Counted from the first letter of the stretch, positions 6,157 through 14,094 are shown. The stretch is DNA of 41,025 nt from Erysipelotrichaceae bacterium (GCA_017459795.1 JAFUCG010000052.1:1-41025); one strand, 5' to 3'. Numbers and translations are program-made. Notes: a model not told the origin generated them from the sequence alone.

Positions 6157-7613
6157 TGTTTAACCGTTATCATAAGTTAATAGCCTATTATCTCAGCATC
6201 TTTGTCATAATGATCGGCATCATTCAGTTACTGCCATTATTAGTGATTCCCTTTTATCCTGAGGAAATAAGCTATGCACCATGTTTCATAATTCCCGGTG
6301 TTGGGGCGATTTTCATAGGTTATCTGGTAGGATATTTCTTCCGGGGAACGGAAATACTGAAACTGGAGAGACACTATGATTCTGTCCTGGTAGTTTCAGT
6401 ATGGATCTTAGCCATCTTCATTTCAACTTTTCCCTGGATGTTAAAGGGCGACTATAACTTTACCCAGGCTTCATTTGAAATGACCAGCGGCTTTTCAACA
6501 ACCGGTTTATCAGTAGTTGATGTTGGTAATACCCCACACATCTTCCTAATGTTCAGATCAATTACTTTATTTGTCGGTGGCGTTGGCTTGGTACTTATTT
6601 TAACCTGCGCTTTCTCAGATAAGTACGGCTTGAATCTGTATAACGCTGAAGGCCATAACGACAGATTAATGCCTAACTTAGCCAAGAGTGCCCGTTTGAT
6701 TTTATCAATTTATTCATCATACATATTATTTGGTACGGTAAGCTACATCATCCTGGGTATGCCGGTATTTGATGCCATCAATACATCAATTGCGGCTCTT
6801 TCAACCGGGGGCTTCTCAGTAATCAATGAGAGCATCTATGGCTACCACTCATTAGGTGTTGAAATCATTACGATGATCTTAATGTTATTAGGTCAGACTA
6901 ACTTCTTATTGCACTTAAGCATGATCAAGAGGAAGTTCTCCAACATCTGGAATCACTCAGAAACCAAGTTCATACTTGCATTAATTATCATCTTCATACC
7001 GTTCATGGTGGTAAATCTTTTAACTACCGGTTATACAAACAGTTTCTGGGAAAGCTTGAGAGTATCAGCCTTCCAGTTTGTTACGACTATAACTACGACC
7101 GGATTTGTTTCCGTTGAAAACATGGCCTTATTACCAAGCGGCTTCATTACTGTCATGATCTTAATGATGCTGGTAGGTGGTGATTTGGAAAGTACCGGTG
7201 GCGGTATCAAGCAGTACAGAGTAATCGTTACCTTAAAGGGTATTTACCGTAACATCAAGAATACGATACTGAATAGCCGTACTGTAACAACCGACTACAT
7301 TACCAGAGCCGGTAAGAAGTATCAGCTTTCTCAGGATGAAGTTGCGTCAACCTCAAGTTATGTATTATTCTATGTTATATTATTTTTAATGGGATCACTC
7401 ATCTTTACGATGTATGGGTATTCCCTGCAGGATTCCATGTTTGAATTTTCAAGTGCCATTTCAACGGTAGGCTTGTCAGTTGGCATTACCAACTACTATG
7501 CTTCCCCGGTCATCTTATGGACCGCAATCGTTGGCATGTTCTTGGGCAGACTGGAAATAATGGTCGTATTTGAAGCATTGTTAAGAGTTGTTAAGGATGT
7601 TAGAGGAAGATAA
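6156..7613 (+). CDS. TrkH/KtrB-family potassium channel subunit
   Basis: A 485-residue integral membrane protein with the four pore repeats of the SKT superfamily. Selectivity-filter glycines are visible in TSGFSTTGLS, ALSTGGFSVI, TTTGFVSVE and ISTVGLSVG. TrkH/KtrB imports K+ (often with Na+) under control of RCK proteins. The start ATG (6156) overlaps the stop of the preceding gene as TGATG; an in-frame GTG at 6153 is possible. The stop overlaps the next start as TAATG, so the operon is tightly coupled. Without paired biochemistry the choice between Trk and Ktr naming is open. Confidence 0.93.
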   Translation: MFNRYHKLIAYYLSIFVIMIGIIQLLPLLVIPFYPEEISYAPCFIIPGVGAIFIGYLVGYFFRGTEILKLERHYDSVLVVSVWILAIFISTFPWMLKGDYNFTQASFEMTSGFSTTGLSVVDVGNTPHIFLMFRSITLFVGGVGLVLILTCAFSDKYGLNLYNAEGHNDRLMPNLAKSARLILSIYSSYILFGTVSYIILGMPVFDAINTSIAALSTGGFSVINESIYGYHSLGVEIITMILMLLGQTNFLLHLSMIKRKFSNIWNHSETKFILALIIIFIPFMVVNLLTTGYTNSFWESLRVSAFQFVTTITTTGFVSVENMALLPSGFITVMILMMLVGGDLESTGGGIKQYRVIVTLKGIYRNIKNTILNSRTVTTDYITRAGKKYQLSQDEVASTSSYVLFYVILFLMGSLIFTMYGYSLQDSMFEFSSAISTVGLSVGITNYYASPVILWTAIVGMFLGRLEIMVVFEALLRVVKDVRGR

Positions 7614-9073
7614 TGATTAAGAAATACAGAAACTTTCTGATATTCCTCAGTGTAATGGTATTTTCGATAGGTCTTGAATTAGCCCTTGATTCTTTAGGAG
7701 TTAAGGAAGAGAACATCTATCTGGTCTTTGTTCTGGCAATTCTGATCATAAACATTGAAACCAAGAACATCTGGTATGGCTTAGCCGGTTCACTGATTAT
7801 GGTCCTGTCATTCAACTATTTTATTACCGAGCCAAGAAGAAGTTTTGACGTCAGTGATACGAACTACTATGTAAGTTTCATCATGTTCATCGTGGTAACC
7901 TTCATGGTTAATTCACTTGTGCTGCAGTTGCAGCGTCAGATCAGAAAGTCCAAGGAGAATGAGAAGAAGGTAAATTATCTCTACCGTTTTTCAAATGACT
8001 TCTTACATGCTCAGTCCAGAAATGATGTATATCAGAAGGCTGTAGTCAGCCTTGATGAATATCTGATAAATGATGTTTCAATTGTTTCTGATGATGGCAC
8101 GATATATGGCAAGGCAATAAGTGATACTCTTGATACGGCAATAGAATTTGCCTCAAAATCAAACACAACGATCAATAAGGCAAATCCGATGTTCCGAAAC
8201 ATTGAAGAAACAATACTTCCAATCAACTCTCAGTTAAGAAGCTATGGCGCCATTGTCATTGATGGCAGTCATGAACTATCTGAAGAGGATATGGAATTCG
8301 TCAGAAACGTCATTGAGGAAATGACGGTCGTACTGGAAAAGAACTACATTGCCAGAGAACAGGAAAGAACCAGAGTTCAGGTCGAAAATGAGAAGTTCAA
8401 GACAAGCCTTTTAAGAGGCTTATCACACGACATAAAAACACCTCTGACCATGATTCAGGGTGGCTCAAACTTCCTCTATGAAAGTTTTGAACAGCTCGAG
8501 GAAGAGGAAAAGAAGGGCATCATCAGGGATATCTATGACGAATCATGTGACTTGTCTGAGTTCGTTAATAACTTACTGGACATGACCAGACTTGATGAGG
8601 AAAACGTCAAACTAAATAAGATTAATGAAGCGGTAGATGATATTCTCTTTGAGGTAAATGAAAAGGTCAAAAAGAGATTGGGTAATAAGAAACTGATCAT
8701 TCACAACAGTGATGAAATGGTACTGGTCTATGCAGATGTCAGCTTACTGACCCAGGTGTTTGTGAACCTGATTGATAACGCCATCAAGCATACCAGAGAT
8801 AATACTGTCATCGACGTTGACTATCAGAAAAAGGAAAATGAAATACTGTTCAGGGTAAAGGATAATGGCGGTGGCATAAAGCCGGAAAAGATTGAACACA
8901 TCTTTGAAAACTTCTATTCCATAACTGCCAATCAGGACCGTAAGCGTAACCATGGCTTGGGCTTGGGAATCTGTAAAACGATAATTGAAGCCCATGAAGG
9001 TAAGATCTGGGCGTATAATAATGATGAAGGCGGTGTAACCTTTGAGTTCACTTTGCCGTTAACAGGAGAGTAA
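7613..9073 (+). CDS. KdpD-like sensor histidine kinase, short form
   Basis: A 486-residue membrane kinase. A DUF4118-like block of about four membrane segments (about 8-105) carries FNYFITEPRRSF, characteristic of KdpD. A linker or GAF-like region follows (about 120-245), then the H-box LSHDIKTPLT with His272, the N-box FVNLIDNAIKHT, G1 DNGGGIK and G2 GLGLGICK. The long N-terminal KdpD and universal-stress domains of full-length KdpD are absent. There are no kdpABC genes beside it. Placed directly after the Ktr genes and before a KdpE-like regulator, it most likely senses potassium or osmotic state and controls this operon. Confidence 0.93.
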   Translation: MIKKYRNFLIFLSVMVFSIGLELALDSLGVKEENIYLVFVLAILIINIETKNIWYGLAGSLIMVLSFNYFITEPRRSFDVSDTNYYVSFIMFIVVTFMVNSLVLQLQRQIRKSKENEKKVNYLYRFSNDFLHAQSRNDVYQKAVVSLDEYLINDVSIVSDDGTIYGKAISDTLDTAIEFASKSNTTINKANPMFRNIEETILPINSQLRSYGAIVIDGSHELSEEDMEFVRNVIEEMTVVLEKNYIAREQERTRVQVENEKFKTSLLRGLSHDIKTPLTMIQGGSNFLYESFEQLEEEEKKGIIRDIYDESCDLSEFVNNLLDMTRLDEENVKLNKINEAVDDILFEVNEKVKKRLGNKKLIIHNSDEMVLVYADVSLLTQVFVNLIDNAIKHTRDNTVIDVDYQKKENEILFRVKDNGGGIKPEKIEHIFENFYSITANQDRKRNHGLGLGICKTIIEAHEGKIWAYNNDEGGVTFEFTLPLTGE

Positions 9074-9074
9074 A

Positions 9075-9758
9075 ATGGATAAGACTATTCTGGTTGTTGA
9101 AGATGACCCATCCATCATCAGACTTTTGAAGGTAGCCTTGAAGACCAATGGCTATAATGCTTTGGTTGTGGAAAAAGGCGTCGAAGGCATAGCCAGTTTC
9201 CTTTCCCAGAAGCCTGATCTGATCTTACTGGATCTGGGTTTGCCGGATATCGATGGCATGGAAGTACTGCAGCAGGTGAGAGCCATTTCCAGTGTGCCGA
9301 TCATCCTTGTTTCTGCCCGTGGCATGGAAAATGAAAAGGTTGAGGCCTTGGATAATGGGGCAGATGACTATGTCACAAAGCCATTTAACGTTGGTGAACT
9401 AATGGCCAGAATAAGAGTTGCCCTAAGAAAGCATCCGCAGATCAAAAACGAAGAAGTATTTGTCTGTAAGGACTTGAAGGTTGACTTTGAAAAGTATCAG
9501 ATAACCTTAAATGGGGAACCGGTACACTTTACACCAAACGAGTTTAAGATATTGAAACTGCTGATTGAACACAGAGGCAAGGTATTGACTCATAAGTTCA
9601 TTCAGGAAAATGTCTGGGGTTATCAGTCAGAAGATGAATACCAGTCATTAAGAGTGTACATGGCAGCCTTAAGAAGGAAAATAGAAAAGGATACATCCAA
9701 CCCGGAATACATCATTACCGAAGTTGGCATAGGATATCGATTTGTGGAAGGTGAATAA
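9075..9758 (+). CDS. KdpE-like response regulator (OmpR/PhoB type)
   Basis: A 227-residue regulator. The receiver domain has the acidic pocket VVEDDPS, phospho-acceptor Asp53 in LLDLGLPDIDG, Ser80 and Lys102 in YVTKPF. The C-terminal winged helix (about 130-225) ends in LRVYMAALRRKIEKD and VGIGYRF, typical of KdpE/OmpR. SARGMENEKVEALDNGADDY is characteristic of KdpE. It starts one base after the kinase stop. The expected targets are potassium-uptake promoters, possibly the one upstream of 4898. I saw no repeated operator there. Confidence 0.94.
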   Translation: MDKTILVVEDDPSIIRLLKVALKTNGYNALVVEKGVEGIASFLSQKPDLILLDLGLPDIDGMEVLQQVRAISSVPIILVSARGMENEKVEALDNGADDYVTKPFNVGELMARIRVALRKHPQIKNEEVFVCKDLKVDFEKYQITLNGEPVHFTPNEFKILKLLIEHRGKVLTHKFIQENVWGYQSEDEYQSLRVYMAALRRKIEKDTSNPEYIITEVGIGYRFVEGE

Positions 9759-9770
9759 CCTTCCTTTTTT
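9746..9770 (+). terminator. Terminator overlapping the end of the kdpE-like gene
   Basis: GGAAGGT (9746-9752), a 5-base loop and ACCTTCC (9758-9764) run into six T. The stop codon TAA lies at the loop-stem junction, so the hairpin overlaps the last codons. Confidence 0.85.
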
Positions 9771-9778
9771 GTTATAAT
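9770..9778 (+). promoter_or_regulatory. Extended -10 promoter placed for a leaderless mRNA
   Basis: TG-T-TATAAT (9770-9778) is a perfect extended -10 element located immediately after a terminator T-run. Transcription six or seven bases downstream would begin at about 9785, which is the A of the next ATG. No ribosome binding site is visible before that ATG. Confidence 0.6.
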
Positions 9779-9784
9779 GGAAAT

Positions 9785-10240
9785 ATGAAGAGAGTTTTGG
9801 CAGTCATCTGGCAGTTTACATGGGGAATCATTCAGTCATTATGCGGACTGGTTCTTTTTCTGTTGAATATTAATAAGAAGCATTACTGGTACAGAAATGC
9901 GGTCGTTACAGAATGGTATCATGAAGGAAGTGTTTCATTAGGTCTGTTTTTGTTTGTGGAAGTCAGTAAGAGAACTCTTGGCAAAAGCATCAGAGATCTT
10001 GGCGAAGAAAGAACGACCAGATACATCATCATGCATGAGTATGGTCATTCAATTCAATCAATGATATTAGGTCCTTTATACATGTTTGTCATTGGCATAC
10101 CTTCTCTGATCTGGTGTAATGTACCTTATTTTAATAAGTACAGAAAAAAAAGAGGAAAATCATATTATTCCTTTTACACGGAAAAATGGGCTAACAGCCT
10201 TTCCCGTAAGATGACAGGTGAAGAGGTAAAACTTAGATAA
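9785..10240 (+). CDS. Membrane protein with HExxH metallopeptidase-like motif
   Basis: A 151-residue protein with an N-terminal hydrophobic segment (about 5-28) and another at 92-110. HEYGHSIQS (HExxH at 84-88) and a downstream FYTEKWAN (Glu133) resemble the ligand set of a zinc peptidase, with Glu133 the possible third ligand. Similar short proteins with HEYGH plus a TE(K/R)xAN motif occur in many bacteria as uncharacterised membrane proteins. Activity and substrate are unknown. It stands alone between two transcription units with its own promoter, and the transcript may lack a leader. Confidence 0.75.
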   Translation: MKRVLAVIWQFTWGIIQSLCGLVLFLLNINKKHYWYRNAVVTEWYHEGSVSLGLFLFVEVSKRTLGKSIRDLGEERTTRYIIMHEYGHSIQSMILGPLYMFVIGIPSLIWCNVPYFNKYRKKRGKSYYSFYTEKWANSLSRKMTGEEVKLR

Positions 10241-10282
10241 TTTACAGCAGTGTTTTAAAACAAATTGTATACTTAATAAAAC

Positions 10283-10296
10283 TGTAGAATTCTACA
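10283..10296. promoter_or_regulatory. Perfect 14-bp palindrome, candidate operator
   Basis: TGTAGAATTCTACA is a perfect inverted repeat with no loop, 16 bases upstream of a candidate -35. The lack of a loop makes an RNA hairpin unlikely and a dimeric regulator site more likely. The regulator is not identified. Confidence 0.45.
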
Positions 10297-10311
10297 TTTA
10301 TTCATATTTGG

Positions 10312-10340
10312 TTTAGAAGTATGATAGCCTATGCTACAAT
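10312..10340 (+). promoter_or_regulatory. Promoter of the candidate structured RNA
   Basis: TTTAGA (10312-10317), a 17-base spacer and TACAAT (10335-10340), with TG-C before the -10 (extended -10). The predicted start falls near 10343-10347, exactly at the 5' arm of the long-range helix described for the following RNA. Confidence 0.6.
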
Positions 10341-10342
10341 AA

Positions 10343-10455
10343 ACTGATTGAAAGGGTAATGCCTCTGTGCTTTGAGTAACTTGGTTGTGAAGTAAGACGA
10401 CATTGCTGAAGGATGTTGTTATACCAGGGCTGGGAGATATACTTTGTTTTTCAGT
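10343..10455 (+). ncRNA. Candidate structured RNA of unknown class
   Basis: About 113 bases with coherent pairing and no ORF. The ends pair: ACTGA (10343-10347) with TCAGT (10451-10455), AAAG (10351-10354) with CTTT (10442-10445), then GTA (10356-10358) with TAT (10438-10440). An inner helix joins GCCT-C-TG (10361-10367, one bulge) to CAGGGC (10425-10430). Inside are two hairpins: ACTT/AAGT (10379-10393) and an 8-bp stem GACGACAT/ATGTTGTT (10396-10420) with a 9-base loop. It begins at a predicted transcription start. I could not match it to SRP RNA, 6S RNA, tmRNA, RNase P or a riboswitch I know. It could be a stand-alone small RNA or a leader of the next gene. No terminator is visible directly after it. 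Confidence 0.4.
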
Positions 10456-10480
10456 GGTAGTTAAGTTAACAGGTTTGCAC

Positions 10481-10486
10481 TATAAT
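10481..10486 (+). promoter_or_regulatory. Probable -10 element of the lysophospholipase gene
   Basis: TATAAT at 10481-10486 lies 44 bases before the ATG at 10530. I see no convincing -35 at the right distance. GGGAGGA (10520-10526) is the ribosome site. This element would let the hydrolase be transcribed separately from the upstream RNA. Confidence 0.45.
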
Positions 10487-10529
10487 AAGAATGTAAACTG
10501 GAATATAAATAATAATATCGGGAGGAAGT

Positions 10530-11432
10530 ATGGAAAAGAAATTAGCAGTTACCAATAAGGAAGATGGTGTTGTCTTACACGGTAATCTTTTTTATGATGA
10601 GAATTCAAAGAATGGCCTGATCCTTTTACTGCATGGCATGGCAGAACATAAGGAAAGATATGCCCACACAATTGAAAAGCTGGTTGAAAACGGTTATGCC
10701 GTATTATCAACTGATGAAAGAGGTCATGGTGAAAGTGCCATCGTCAAGGGGTACTTTGCCAAGGAAAAGGGCTGGTTAAGAAATGTTTCCGACCAGTATG
10801 CCTTGTACGAAGAGGCTAAGAAGACCTGTGATTTACCGTTAATCGTGTTTGGTCACTCAATGGGCACCTTAGTTGCCAGAAGTTTCTTAAAGAGACATGA
10901 AAATGAAGTTACCAAGGTTGTATTGACCGGCACCCCTAGCAATAATAAGGCCGTTAACGTTGCCATTACATTATGTAAGGTAATCAAGAAGTTCAAGGGC
11001 GAAGAATACAGAAGTCCATTATTGAATAAATTATGCTTCGGTGCATTCAACAGTGCCATTAAGAACCCAAAGACTGACTATGACTGGTTAAGTGTCAATG
11101 AAGAAAACGTTAAGACATACATCGCTGATGATGACTGCGGTTATACCTTTACGGTATTAGGCTTCAAGGACATGTTTGAAGGCATGAAGGACGTCTATGA
11201 ACCAGCTGGCTGGAAGATCAGGAAGAAGGAATTACCGATCAGATTCTTCAGCGGTTCTGAAGACCCATGCATGGGCAATCTTGATGGCTTAAAGGAAGCC
11301 GTAGATATCTTAAAGAGCTTTGGCTATCAGAACGTTGATTACAAGACCTATGAAGGTTACCGTCATGAGATCCTGAATGAAGAGATCAGAGATGACGTCA
11401 TTAACGACATCGTTGAATTCCTGGATAAGTAA
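10530..11432 (+). CDS. Alpha/beta hydrolase, lysophospholipase / monoacylglycerol lipase type
   Basis: A 300-residue cytoplasmic serine hydrolase. The oxyanion segment LLHGMAEHKERY, STDERGHGES and the nucleophile elbow GHSMG (Ser110) match the PldB/monoglyceride-lipase family. Asp245 in SGSEDPC and His279 in GYRHEIL complete the triad. No signal peptide is present. Family members cleave monoacylglycerols, lysophospholipids or other small esters; the natural substrate is unknown. A strong GGGAGGA precedes the ATG. The stop overlaps the next start (TAATG), so it is co-transcribed with the C_GCAxxG_C_C protein. Confidence 0.88.
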   Translation: MEKKLAVTNKEDGVVLHGNLFYDENSKNGLILLLHGMAEHKERYAHTIEKLVENGYAVLSTDERGHGESAIVKGYFAKEKGWLRNVSDQYALYEEAKKTCDLPLIVFGHSMGTLVARSFLKRHENEVTKVVLTGTPSNNKAVNVAITLCKVIKKFKGEEYRSPLLNKLCFGAFNSAIKNPKTDYDWLSVNEENVKTYIADDDCGYTFTVLGFKDMFEGMKDVYEPAGWKIRKKELPIRFFSGSEDPCMGNLDGLKEAVDILKSFGYQNVDYKTYEGYRHEILNEEIRDDVINDIVEFLDK

Positions 11433-11812
11433 TGATGGATAAAAGTGAACGGGCCGTAATCAATAAGCATAACGGCTGTAACTGTGCCCAGGCTGTTCTG
11501 ATGTGCTACAGTGATGAACTGGGCATTTCAGAAGAAACGCTTAAGAAGATGGGTGCGGCCTTCGGGGTCGGCATGGGCTGCATGGAGGCAACCTGTGGTG
11601 CCCTGTGTGCTGTGGAAATGATCCTGGGCCTTGAGAAATATGAAGGTAAGCCAATATTAAGAAATGCCAGGGAACTTCATGAGGAGTTCAGGCATAGGTG
11701 TGGGGCTACCATCTGTAAGGATCTGAAGGGAATTGAAACCGGAAAGGTTCTGTGTGAATGTGATGACTGTGTTAGAAACGCAGTCAGGATACTGGAAAGT
11801 AAGAGATCGTAA
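11432..11812 (+). CDS. C_GCAxxG_C_C family protein (putative redox protein)
   Basis: A 126-residue cysteine-rich protein. The pattern NGCNCAQAVL, then MGCMEATCGALCA, then RHRCGATICKDL and CECDDCV fits the C_GCAxxG_C_C family, thought to bind a metal or cofactor or to act in redox reactions; no activity is firmly established as far as I know. Either of two adjacent ATGs (11432 or 11435) could start it. It is coupled to the lysophospholipase-like gene. Confidence 0.85.
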   Translation: MMDKSERAVINKHNGCNCAQAVLMCYSDELGISEETLKKMGAAFGVGMGCMEATCGALCAVEMILGLEKYEGKPILRNARELHEEFRHRCGATICKDLKGIETGKVLCECDDCVRNAVRILESKRS

Positions 11813-11836
11813 CTTAGTGTTACGATCTCTTTTTTT
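11802..11836 (+). terminator. Strong terminator after the C_GCAxxG_C_C gene
   Basis: A perfect 12-bp stem, AGAGATCGTAAC (11802-11813) with GTTACGATCTCT (11819-11830), a 5-base loop and a run of T. The TAA stop lies in the left arm. The convergent esterase gene ends at 11835, so its stop lies within this region. Confidence 0.92.
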
Positions 11837-12797
11837 ACAGAATGTTGTTTAACCAGCCGGTACAGAGCTCTGCCCATTTATGAACCTGTGGAATGTCGCT
11901 GGCCAGATCATTGTGCCCATCCGCTAAGGCTAAGCCATGGACGCCTTCGGGGAACAGGTGCATTTCAAACGGGATGCCCATGGCAGTTAAGGCCTGCCCT
12001 AAGGTAAATGAATTACGCGGGTCATCACTGTTGGTCTGCCAGATGAACATCGGCGGTGTCTCTCTGGAAACACTGACTTCAGGAGAATAATAGATCAATT
12101 CATCCTTGGTAGCGAAGAACGGGTTTCTGATCTTATCACTGAATGGATCAACGAAGAAACCGCCCGGTAAGCCGGCAAAGGCGAATGCGCCATATCCGAT
12201 GACAGCGCCATCAGGACGGCAGGATTCTCTTTCGATCGGATCTTCACTGTCCTTATGGCCATAGTCAAATCTGGTTGCGGCATTTCCCGATAACATGCCG
12301 CCGGCGGAAAAGCCCATGCACACGATTTTATCGGTAACGTTTAATTCATCTTTCTTATTTCTGATGAGTCTGATGGCTCTCTGCATGTCATCCAGACAGT
12401 CCTTACGGCTGTATGGCTTTAACCTGTAAGTCAGAATGGCCGTATTGAAACCGGCATCAGCGAAATACCTGGCAACGTTAAATCCTTCGCAGCCGGTTCT
12501 TGATTCAAAACCGCCCCCGCAGGCAACTATTATCGTTCCTCTTTTTTCAGCTGTATTCTGAGCCGGTACGAAGATGACTGACGGTTCGATTTGTAACGGG
12601 TCTCTGTCATCCCAGTTCGGGGTTTCTCCTTGAGGCCATAAAGGCATGACATTGAATCTCTTAACGGCCCTGTTCCAGGTTGTCAGATTCTGTTCCAGAT
12701 TAAAGGTACCGTCTGGTTTACGATGTTTTGAAATGTTTATGATAACGGCGTCTTCTGCGACGACCTTTTTTAATTCCTCATAGTTTTCCTGATACAT
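11835..12797 (-). CDS. Alpha/beta hydrolase, acetyl-esterase / xylan-esterase-like
   Basis: A 320-residue protein of the esterase/lipase alpha/beta hydrolase fold without a signal peptide. GTIIVACGGGFESR holds the oxyanion loop, GFSAGG the nucleophile (Ser164), with Asp259 (TNSDDP) and His287 (EGVHGLAL) as triad partners. The layout resembles intracellular esterases that remove acetyl or other acyl groups from sugars (BD-FAE-like or acetyl-xylan esterase-like). A strong AGGAGGT lies before the ATG. It follows the UgpC-type ATPase gene with a terminator hairpin between, so it is probably expressed by partial read-through. Confidence 0.85.
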   Translation of the reverse strand: MYQENYEELKKVVAEDAVIINISKHRKPDGTFNLEQNLTTWNRAVKRFNVMPLWPQGETPNWDDRDPLQIEPSVIFVPAQNTAEKRGTIIVACGGGFESRTGCEGFNVARYFADAGFNTAILTYRLKPYSRKDCLDDMQRAIRLIRNKKDELNVTDKIVCMGFSAGGMLSGNAATRFDYGHKDSEDPIERESCRPDGAVIGYGAFAFAGLPGGFFVDPFSDKIRNPFFATKDELIYYSPEVSVSRETPPMFIWQTNSDDPRNSFTLGQALTAMGIPFEMHLFPEGVHGLALADGHNDLASDIPQVHKWAELCTGWLNNIL

Positions 12798-12811
12798 TTT
12801 AGGACCTCCTA

Positions 12812-12843
12812 TAAAAAAGGTTCATGTCCTGAGACATGAACCT
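12812..12843 (-). terminator. Terminator/attenuator between the ATPase and esterase genes
   Basis: A perfect 11-bp stem pairs 12818-12828 with 12833-12843 around a 4-base loop and is followed on the minus strand by six T. It stands only a few bases before the esterase's AGGAGG, leaving no room for a separate promoter. Confidence 0.88.
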
Positions 12844-12852
12844 GTGGGTTTT

Positions 12853-14052
12853 CTACAGTAAATTTGTCTCTGTTTCAGCGTCGAATACATGCAGCAGATT
12901 CTGGTTGAAGTTGAAGGTAAATGGCTTGCCTAAGGCAACCTTATCCAGATCAAGGTTGGCAGTTGGGATAACTGCGACAATGTCATCACCGTTCAGGTTA
13001 ATGTGCAGATGTACTTCTGAACCCATCATTTCTGATACTTCAATTGTACCGGTGAAGCCTTCATCACTCATTTCAATGTGGACAGGTCTGACGGCTACGA
13101 CGACTGCCTTTTCAGGTGTATTGGCTGCCTTTAAGGCTGTCTGATGCTTTTCATCAAGCTTCAGGTCTCTGCCCTGAATGGTTACGTAGTAATCGCCATT
13201 CTTGATGGTCATTGGAATGTTATGGAAGAAGTTGATCTGCGGTGTACCGATGAATCCGGCAACGAAGGTATTAACAGGGTGGCTGAATACTTCCTGAGGA
13301 GTACCTACCTGCTGGATGAATCCGTCCTTCATGACAACGATTCTGTCACCTAAGGTCATGGCTTCTACCTGGTCATGAGTAACATATACGAATGTTGTAT
13401 CGATCTTCTGACGCAGTCTGATGATTTCTGAACGCATCTGGCCACGCAACTTGGCGTCCAGGTTACTTAATGGTTCATCCATTAAGATTACCTGTGGCTG
13501 TCTTACGATGGCACGTCCGATGGCAACTCTCTGTCTCTGGCCGCCTGATAATGCCTTTGGTAATCTGTCCAGGATCTGAGTGATTTCCAGAGTTCTGGCA
13601 GCTTCCTTTACCTTGCGGTCGATTTCTTCCTTAGGCAGCTTGGCCAGCTTTAATGAGAAGGCCATGTTATCATAGACTGTCATGTGTGGGTATAATGAGT
13701 AGTTCTGGAATACCATTGCGATGTTACGGTCTCTTGGTGCAATGTTATTTGAGAATACATCGCCAATGTATAATTCACCGGATGTGATTTCTTCCAGACC
13801 GGCGATCATTCTCAGGGTTGTTGACTTACCACAGCCTGAAGGTCCGACTAATACGACGAATTCCTTGTCCTTGATGAACAGGTTGAATTCCTGAACGGCT
13901 ACGACGCCTTCATCAGTGATCTGCAGATTTGGAACGAAACCTTCCTCTGGTGCAGTTTCCTGTTTCTTCTTAGCTTTCTTCTTGTTTGACTTTGCCTCTT
14001 CAGGTGTAATTGGGTAAATCTTCTTGATGTTCTTAAATGTAATACTTGCCAT
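12853..14052 (-). CDS. ABC transporter ATPase, UgpC/MsmX/MalK type, with N-terminal insertion
   Basis: A 399-residue ATPase of carbohydrate importers. Walker [10 protein letters not shown] (70-78), the Q-loop in [11 protein letters not shown], signature LSGGQRQ, Walker B VILMDEP and THDQ are intact, followed by a TOBE/MalK regulatory domain. Residues about 15-48 form a Lys- and Glu-rich insertion between the first strand (FKNIKKIYP) and [10 protein letters not shown]. The truncated ATPase at 40687 has a comparable insertion. No permease gene is next to it, as with the shared ATPase MsmX, so it may energise several importers, including one here. The leader is unusually long and folded. Confidence 0.92.
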   Translation of the reverse strand: MASITFKNIKKIYPITPEEAKSNKKKAKKKQETAPEEGFVPNLQITDEGVVAVQEFNLFIKDKEFVVLVGPSGCGKSTTLRMIAGLEEITSGELYIGDVFSNNIAPRDRNIAMVFQNYSLYPHMTVYDNMAFSLKLAKLPKEEIDRKVKEAARTLEITQILDRLPKALSGGQRQRVAIGRAIVRQPQVILMDEPLSNLDAKLRGQMRSEIIRLRQKIDTTFVYVTHDQVEAMTLGDRIVVMKDGFIQQVGTPQEVFSHPVNTFVAGFIGTPQINFFHNIPMTIKNGDYYVTIQGRDLKLDEKHQTALKAANTPEKAVVVAVRPVHIEMSDEGFTGTIEVSEMMGSEVHLHINLNGDDIVAVIPTANLDLDKVALGKPFTFNFNQNLLHVFDAETETNLL

Positions 14053-14094
14053 TATGATTCGCTCTGATGACTCAGCCTCCGCCTTGTCACCTCA

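Noticed and set aside
10343-10455. SRP RNA, 6S RNA, tmRNA or a known riboswitch
   Set aside because: The GGAAGG SRP loop, the tmRNA tRNA-like end with CCA, the large single bubble of 6S RNA and the cores of common riboswitches are all missing.
12836-13144. A 102-codon plus-strand ORF
   Set aside because: It overlaps the C-terminal region of the ATPase gene on the opposite strand, has no ribosome site and begins within the terminator stem.
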